DNA of 9,908 bases from PWPS01 sp964507105 (GTDB lineage: Bacteria > Patescibacteriota > Minisyncoccia > Minisyncoccales > PWPS01). Where the stretch lies: NCBI GenBank assembly GCA_964507105.1, contig CAZDOR010000018.1, positions 1 to 9,908 on the forward strand, read 5' to 3'. The translations under genes and the position numbers were made by a program. The notes under the pieces are model-generated. The model saw only the letters and a list, made by a program, of their open reading frames with translations, was not told the origin of the DNA and searched no databases. Of the stretch, positions 6,179 to 9,908 are shown piece after piece; the first letter of the stretch is position 1; each line of letters begins with the position of its first letter.

Positions 6179-6547
6179 TTAGAAATTAAACTTCCTACCG
6201 TACTTCCCGATTAATGGAAGCTCCTTTTTCTTTCCACTGAGAGCATTAATGACTCCGATAATCGCAAAAATAAGTAAAACCGGAGCTGCTACCAAGCCGA
6301 AAATCCATCCGAGTATCGGTATCCAAGCCACAAGAGGCACTACTAAAGCTGCAATAAGAAGAGTTAATCCCTGCTTAACGTGAAACTTAACAAAAGGATC
6401 GTCCTTATCAACCAACAAAGGGATAATTAAAAGAATCCCCAAATAGCTAAAAAGAGCAATCGCATTTTTATCTTCGTTTTCCTCATCGACACCTTTTGCC
6501 GGTTCGTGACCCAGCTCTTCATTTATTTCTTTTTTTTCTTCCTCCAT
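6179..6547 (-). CDS. DUF4870/Tic20-like small membrane protein
   Basis: This 122-residue protein has a charged N-terminus of about 28 residues and three hydrophobic helices (about 30-46, 60-77, 80-104). After the first helix comes DPFVKFHVKQGL (50-61), the signature of DUF4870, a bacterial family distantly related to the chloroplast import component Tic20. A Gly/Lys-rich tail ends in GKYGRKFNF. The function of bacterial members is unknown; roles in membrane organisation have been suggested but not shown here. It is probably co-transcribed with the acidic anchored protein 34 bp downstream. A TATAAT box at 6598-6603 may start the transcript. No Shine-Dalgarno site precedes the start. Confidence 0.85.
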   Translation of the reverse strand: MEEEKKEINEELGHEPAKGVDEENEDKNAIALFSYLGILLIIPLLVDKDDPFVKFHVKQGLTLLIAALVVPLVAWIPILGWIFGLVAAPVLLIFAIIGVINALSGKKKELPLIGKYGRKFNF

Positions 6548-6597
6548 AAATTTTTATTTTTGATTATTGACCTTTATTTGGTATCAGATTTATTTTA

Positions 6598-6603
6598 ATT
6601 ATA
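6598..6603 (-). promoter_or_regulatory. Possible -10 box for the DUF4870-like gene
   Basis: TATAAT on the minus strand, about 50 nt before the ATG at 6547, in the short gap after the EF-Tu-like gene. No convincing -35 box at normal spacing, so a weak call; read-through from the upstream gene is the alternative. Confidence 0.35.
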
Positions 6604-6617
6604 ACGATCCATAAATG

Positions 6618-6875
6618 TTAAACTTTATAAACTTCATATCCCTCCCTCACTTTTTCCTTCACCTTTGTGCCGACTTCTTGTCCTTTTTTAGCTTTTTCAA
6701 TCTTGTCGTGATCAATTTCCATTGATTCTACTTTTTGCGTAAAATCAGTCTCCTCACCGCCTACGACCCTTATTTCATCACCTATTTCCAACGATTTTGA
6801 AAGCTTTATTATGGCAACTTTTATATCGCCGAAATAATGAATGACTTCTCCTATTTTTTTATTTTTCATTTTCAT
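6618..6875 (-). CDS. EF-Tu domain 2-like small protein
   Basis: This 85-residue protein matches a small stand-alone family usually annotated as translation elongation factor-like, known in archaea and some bacteria. It corresponds to one beta-barrel like domain 2 of EF-Tu. Conserved elements are IGEVIHYFGDIKVAIIKL, the turn LEIGDEIRV, DFTQKVESMEIDH, AKKGQEVGTKV and the C-terminal VYKV. No GTP-binding domain is present, so it is not a GTPase; its role is unknown. The frame is open further upstream to an ATG at 6974, but that start lies outside the predicted transcript (promoter 6913-6940), and the extra residues are not family-like. The true start is therefore 6875 or the second ATG at 6869. 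No Shine-Dalgarno site is visible. Confidence 0.82.
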   Translation of the reverse strand: MKMKNKKIGEVIHYFGDIKVAIIKLSKSLEIGDEIRVVGGEETDFTQKVESMEIDHDKIEKAKKGQEVGTKVKEKVREGYEVYKV

Positions 6876-6912
6876 TTTTTTATTAGATTGAAAGAAGAAC
6901 CTTTCTGTTGTA

Positions 6913-6940
6913 ATTATATCGTATTTAAAATTTTTAACAA
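6913..6940 (-). promoter_or_regulatory. Promoter of the EF-Tu domain 2-like gene
   Basis: TTGTTA (6935-6940), a 16-nt spacer and TATAAT (6913-6918) on the minus strand. Predicted transcription starts near 6906, about 30 nt before the ATG at 6875. This site helps reject the longer reading frame starting at 6974. The remaining gap up to 7091 holds nothing else I can support. Confidence 0.6.
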
Positions 6941-7091
6941 ACGAGTTTATTTCAAGCTGTTTTATGTTTTGCAAAATGCTTTCAAAGTTAAATTGCTCTC
7001 ATTTCGTTATAGACGACAATGTTTAATACTTCAATCTATTTCAGATATTTTAAAGTTAAATCTTTTCTTAATTTTAGCCTTGTTTAAAATT

Positions 7092-7334
7092 CTATTTTTT
7101 ATTTTCCCTGATTATTTCGTAGGCTGCAAATAATGCAAACCCGGTCCCTAACCCAATAAAAAGACCGGCAACAAGTTCATTGAATAGAAAGCCGAACCCG
7201 ATCCCGGCCAAGACACCGGCGGGTATAAACAATCCACCGGGAGAATCGTCATCCTTTTTGATTTCCTCTTTTATCCTCTTTAAAACTTCTTCTTGAATTT
7301 CTTTTTTTAGCTTTTTCTTTTGTTCTTTTTCCAT
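7092..7334 (-). CDS. Hypothetical small two-helix membrane protein
   Basis: I do not recognise this 80-residue protein. Residues 1-30 are a highly charged Lys/Glu helix (heptad-like, possibly coiled coil), followed by DDDSPGG and two glycine-rich hydrophobic helices (about 35-53 and 55-74) separated by a short turn. The glycine spacing resembles glycine-zipper packing, as in small membrane proteins that oligomerise; this is inference. The gene lies 56 bp downstream of ldh with a possible promoter between them. AAGG (7338-7341) precedes the ATG by only 3 nt, so the ribosome-binding site is weak. Codon use and direction match its neighbours, and the clear amphipathic-plus-membrane layout supports a real gene. 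Confidence 0.72.
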   Translation of the reverse strand: MEKEQKKKLKKEIQEEVLKRIKEEIKKDDDSPGGLFIPAGVLAGIGFGFLFNELVAGLFIGLGTGFALFAAYEIIRENKK

Positions 7335-7358
7335 AAGCCTTATTTTTAACTTTACTCC

Positions 7359-7387
7359 TTTATACTTTCATTTTTTAAAAAATGCAA
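7359..7387 (-). promoter_or_regulatory. Possible promoter of the small two-helix protein gene
   Basis: TTGCAT (7382-7387), a 17-nt spacer and TATAAA (7359-7364) on the minus strand, directly after the ldh stop. The -10 box is good and the -35 box is poor. A 16-bp AT-rich palindrome (7369-7384) overlaps the spacer and part of the -35 box. Confidence 0.4.
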
Positions 7388-7390
7388 TAG

Positions 7391-8311
7391 CTAATCCAAG
7401 CTTTCATACACCTTCTTAAGTTTTTCAGCTGAAGATTGAAGTAGACTTTTCTCTTTTTCAGATATGTTAAGATCGAACCTCTTCTCTATTCCATTTTTAC
7501 CCAAAACAACCGGAAGGCTAAGGCCAACCCCTCTCACTCCACAATTACCCCGCGGATCATGTGAAACGGGAAGAACTCTGCGCCTGTTAAAAAGGATCGA
7601 TTCGACAATCTGTGTAGTTCCGGCCGAAATAGCATAATAAGTGGCACTCTTTCCTTCTATTATCGAATAAGCAGCATTTTTTGCCTTTTCAAAAATATCA
7701 TCCTTTTCTTTTTTTGATAAGTCTGCAAAATCATCCAAAGAAACATTACCTATTGTAGCCGTAGACCAAAGAGGTAGTTCGCTGTCACCGTGCTCTCCAA
7801 CGATATAAGCATGCACACTTTGTGGACTTACTGAAAGTCTTTGACCTAATAAAAACCTAAATCTGGCGGAATCCAAAACCGTTCCCGAACCTATTATCTG
7901 ATCCTTTTTATCGGGATAGACTTCTCCGAGGTGGTGAGTTAATACGTCTACCGGATTTGTCACCATCAGAACAATGACATTCGGATTTTGAGAAAATATC
8001 TTTTCAGCCACTCCGGAAACTATCTTCGAATTTTTTTCAGTCAAATCCAACCTTGTATCTGCGGGCTCTTGCGACGTGCCGCAAGTAACTATCACCATTT
8101 CACTATCTTGAACGTCTTTATAAGTTCCTTTTTTAACTTTGGTATACCCTCTGAACGGAACCGAATGTTGAAGATCCATGACTTCCGCTTCCACTAACTT
8201 TTCATCTATATCTATAAGTGCAATTTCTTCAAGGCTGTCTTCCATTATTAAACTGTAAGTAATGGTACTTCCAACTAAACCGGCTCCTATTATCGTTACT
8301 TTTTTCTTCAT
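7391..8311 (-). CDS. ldh: L-lactate dehydrogenase
   Basis: This 306-residue cytosolic enzyme reduces pyruvate to L-lactate with NADH, regenerating NAD+ in fermentation. The Rossmann motif is GAGLVG (9-14) with D34 selecting NAD. Q81 in SQEPADTRLDL corresponds to the Gln that distinguishes lactate from malate dehydrogenases (which have Arg there). R87, D147, R150 and the catalytic H174 in VGEHGDSELP complete the active site. R152 and H167 match the canonical R173/H188 pair that binds fructose 1,6-bisphosphate in allosteric bacterial enzymes, so activation by that sugar is likely. It begins 5 nt after the eight-cysteine protein gene, with no Shine-Dalgarno site, suggesting operon expression and coupled translation. 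Confidence 0.96.
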   Translation of the reverse strand: MKKKVTIIGAGLVGSTITYSLIMEDSLEEIALIDIDEKLVEAEVMDLQHSVPFRGYTKVKKGTYKDVQDSEMVIVTCGTSQEPADTRLDLTEKNSKIVSGVAEKIFSQNPNVIVLMVTNPVDVLTHHLGEVYPDKKDQIIGSGTVLDSARFRFLLGQRLSVSPQSVHAYIVGEHGDSELPLWSTATIGNVSLDDFADLSKKEKDDIFEKAKNAAYSIIEGKSATYYAISAGTTQIVESILFNRRRVLPVSHDPRGNCGVRGVGLSLPVVLGKNGIEKRFDLNISEKEKSLLQSSAEKLKKVYESLD

Positions 8312-8316
8312 ATTTT

Positions 8317-9378
8317 TTAATTTAAAGTTTCTTCAGCTTTTTCGAATAAACTACCGATTCGTGTATCTCGAACCCCCGGACCTCGCTCATCCTCTACTCT
8401 CATAAAACACTCGGCCGCCTCCTGACTCAAAACCCAACCACACTCATCAGTCACAAACTCACAACTGGCGTAATTTAAACACTCCGCTCCGGGCAATGCT
8501 TCACATGTGCTTTCCATGGTTTCTTCGCCACAAAGCTCTCCGCTACATCCACTAACAACACACTCTTTTGAAGTTAATAGATCTTCTTTAACTTCCACAC
8601 TTCGAATAATTTCTTCTATTTCTTCTATATAACCGACTTCATTGGGATCCATTATCGAATAACTGATACTAACTACTACGTCATCATCTTGATAAATGAA
8701 ATAATTAATTTTATTTCCCAGCCCACCTTCCAAAACAAAACCGTAACCTTCAATTCCGAAAAGTTCTTCTTTTTGAGGTTCACTTATCGGCTCCAAAACT
8801 TCAGTCTCTTCAGCAAATATTTCTTCATAAACATCCAAATCGCTATCAATGGTATCTATGAAAAACGTAAAACCATCCGTAATTTCTGCCATCTGACTAT
8901 CCGGACCGACGAAAGTAATCTTTAGTCTACCCTCTTCATAATCTAAACTAGCCTCTACGGGAACATTAATCAATAAACCTTTTTCCGTGCTTTCATAAGT
9001 TCTAAACTCCTCTCTAACTACTTCAATTTTTCCAGCATAAGCTTGTTCGGGATGACTTTCCGCTATATCACCTTCATGCCAAACTTTTACCGCATCACCA
9101 ACCGTCATATCCTCAAAAGAAGTATCTTCATCTGAAATAATTTCAGTATTTTGATCTACATCAAAATAGATCTTTCTCCCGGTCAATTCATCCAAATCCG
9201 AGAAATAGCTTCCGTGAGGCTTTTCCACTATTAAAAATCTACCGTCTTCAACTTCCGTCACGTACCCGACTATAGTCGGCTCATAAGCAGGACCCGACTC
9301 TTCGGAAAGATAAAACCCCAATGCAAATATTGCACCGACTAAAATTATTACTATTATATATTTTATTATTTTATTCAT
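8317..9378 (-). CDS. Membrane-anchored protein with C-terminal eight-cysteine cluster
   Basis: This 353-residue, probably surface-exposed protein has four parts. An N-terminal anchor helix is at about 5-24. A beta-rich segment (about 35-115, starting IVGYVTEVEDGRFLIVE) resembles DUF3221/YobA-like domains. A mixed alpha/beta middle domain is at about 130-255. A C-terminal cluster has cysteines at 273, 278, 283, 292, 300, 306, 313 and 324. The last part, with CVVSGCSGELC and ECGW, fits the eight-cysteine-cluster domain known from uncultured bacteria, probably with four disulfides. Function is unknown. The ectodomain is strongly acidic and could bind divalent cations, which is tempting beside a cation ATPase but unproven. 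It starts 3 nt after the ATPase stop and ends 5 nt before ldh, with no Shine-Dalgarno site. Confidence 0.83.
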   Translation of the reverse strand: MNKIIKYIIVIILVGAIFALGFYLSEESGPAYEPTIVGYVTEVEDGRFLIVEKPHGSYFSDLDELTGRKIYFDVDQNTEIISDEDTSFEDMTVGDAVKVWHEGDIAESHPEQAYAGKIEVVREEFRTYESTEKGLLINVPVEASLDYEEGRLKITFVGPDSQMAEITDGFTFFIDTIDSDLDVYEEIFAEETEVLEPISEPQKEELFGIEGYGFVLEGGLGNKINYFIYQDDDVVVSISYSIMDPNEVGYIEEIEEIIRSVEVKEDLLTSKECVVSGCSGELCGEETMESTCEALPGAECLNYASCEFVTDECGWVLSQEAAECFMRVEDERGPGVRDTRIGSLFEKAEETLN

Positions 9379-9381
9379 AAA

Positions 9382-9908
9382 TTATTTCAGATTATATCTT
9401 AATTTTTTATAAATCTCACTAACCCAGAAGACGGATGAACTCAAAGCGGCAATAATAAACACTTCCCATCCGCTCAAAGGATGGAATTGAAAAGCATCCC
9501 GAACTCCGGGAGTCCAAATAACGGCAAGTTGGAGAATAATTCCGGCTAGAAATCCTAAAACGATATATTTATTAGTCAAAAATCCGATTTCAAATATTGA
9601 CTTTCTAATCGATCTTAAATTAACCGCATTAAAAAGTTGTGTAAAGGCAATGACACTGAAAGCTCCCGTTCTAGCCTTTTCTATTGAATGAGCTTGAAAA
9701 TCATTAAAAATCACCAATGCAAGTCCCGCCATAAGCACGGTCATAATTACGAAATAAGGAATAATCTCTTTTGTTAAAATATTCTCTTCTTTTTTTCTCG
9801 GAGGTTGGTTGAGTATATCTTCGTGGGCCGGCTCCAATGCAAGTGGCACACCCATAACTCCGTCAGTCACTAAATTAACCCATAAAATTTGAGTTGGCAG
9901 AAGTGGCA
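9382..9908 (-). CDS. P-type cation ATPase, C-terminal part (cut by the window edge)
   Basis: Only the last 174 or so residues are present; the frame is open through the window edge, so any internal start is artificial. The segment begins with PLLPTQILWVNLVTDG, the sixth membrane helix of P2-type ATPases. Its N-x-x-T-D pattern matches the Ca2+-binding residues of SERCA-type pumps. EPAHEDILNQPPR follows, then four more hydrophobic segments (M7-M10), with FNAVNLRS between M8 and M9 as in the cation ATPase C-terminal domain. The phosphorylation and nucleotide domains lie outside the window. It probably exports Ca2+ using ATP, although related Na+/K+ or Mn2+ pumps cannot be excluded. It is the upstream partner of a tightly packed group with the eight-cysteine protein and ldh. 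Confidence 0.93.
   Translation of the reverse strand, partial: PLLPTQILWVNLVTDGVMGVPLALEPAHEDILNQPPRKKEENILTKEIIPYFVIMTVLMAGLALVIFNDFQAHSIEKARTGAFSVIAFTQLFNAVNLRSIRKSIFEIGFLTNKYIVLGFLAGIILQLAVIWTPGVRDAFQFHPLSGWEVFIIAALSSSVFWVSEIYKKLRYNLK

Noticed and set aside
6876..6974. N-terminal extension of the EF-Tu-like protein to an ATG at 6974
   Set aside because: The extension spans the predicted promoter at 6913-6940 and its residues are unlike the family, whose conserved part begins at about the ATG at 6869-6875.
6967..6976. TTTTGCAAAA palindrome upstream of the EF-Tu-like gene as an operator
   Set aside because: Short, AT-rich and present once; no second copy or known regulator site to support it.
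6837..7133. Plus-strand open frame of about 98 codons rich in Phe, Leu and Lys
   Set aside because: It lies in AT-rich intergenic DNA overlapping the promoter and start of the EF-Tu-like gene, and its composition is what random AT-rich sequence gives.
7355..7361. AAAGGAG on the minus strand, a good Shine-Dalgarno match
   Set aside because: It is about 20 nt from the ATG at 7334, no usable start lies at proper spacing, and it overlaps the TATAAA box, so it may not even be transcribed.
7369..7384. 16-bp perfect palindrome of T6A6 with CAT/ATG ends after ldh
   Set aside because: As a terminator it lacks a GC stem and has no T tail; such palindromes are expected in AT-rich DNA.
1..9908. Alternative genetic code with UGA read as glycine
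   Set aside because: The TraX-like and HAD genes end naturally at TGA, and no gene shows in-frame TGA inside a conserved domain.
1..9908. CRISPR array, insertion sequence, prophage or defence island
   Set aside because: No regularly spaced repeats, transposase, integrase, phage structural or Cas-like protein is visible on either strand.

Overview
The window is AT-rich and gene-dense, with almost every gene on the minus strand. It looks like chromosomal DNA from a small-genome, fermentative bacterium. I lean towards the Candidate Phyla Radiation (Patescibacteria). The reasons are the short hypothetical membrane-anchored proteins, a predicted eight-cysteine-cluster surface protein, a stand-alone EF-Tu-domain-2-like protein, a lemA-htpX pair, an L-lactate dehydrogenase, and the scarcity of Shine-Dalgarno (SD) sites. 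Several genes, including the TraX-like and HAD genes, end in TGA, so the recoded UGA=Gly code of Gracilibacteria/Absconditabacteria is unlikely. The lineage call is inference, since no rRNA is present.

Right part (about 7391-9908, read leftwards): the C-terminal end of a P2-type cation (probably Ca2+) ATPase, a membrane-anchored protein ending in eight cysteines, and ldh. They are separated by only 3 and 5 nt and probably form one operon. LDH keeps the residues of an NAD-dependent, fructose-1,6-bisphosphate-activated enzyme, which fits fermentative metabolism. Next come a two-helix small membrane protein (7092-7334) and an EF-Tu-domain-2-like protein (6618-6875) with its own promoter.

Middle (about 3231-6547): a DUF4870/Tic20-like membrane protein and an acidic anchored protein, closed by a strong terminator. 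Then follow lemA-htpX (membrane-protein quality control; tandem TATAAT boxes; a small hairpin at their junction) and an NAD-type short-chain dehydrogenase, closed by another terminator.

Left part (1-3111): a HAD phosphatase; tRNA-Pro(CGG) with its own promoter; one plus-strand gene for a 76-residue four-cysteine protein, with its own promoter, a G8 ribosome-binding site and a terminator shared with the convergent tRNA; a broadly conserved uncharacterised Trp/Tyr/Arg-rich protein; a TraX-like multi-pass membrane protein; and an acidic anchored protein driven by a consensus TTGACA-17-TATAAT promoter and an AAGGGGGG site, ending at a terminator.

I see no CRISPR array, insertion sequence, prophage module or recognisable defence system. 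The main leads are the conserved unknown proteins, the ATPase/eight-cysteine/LDH operon, and the split between two genes with extreme poly-G ribosome-binding sites and the many genes with none.
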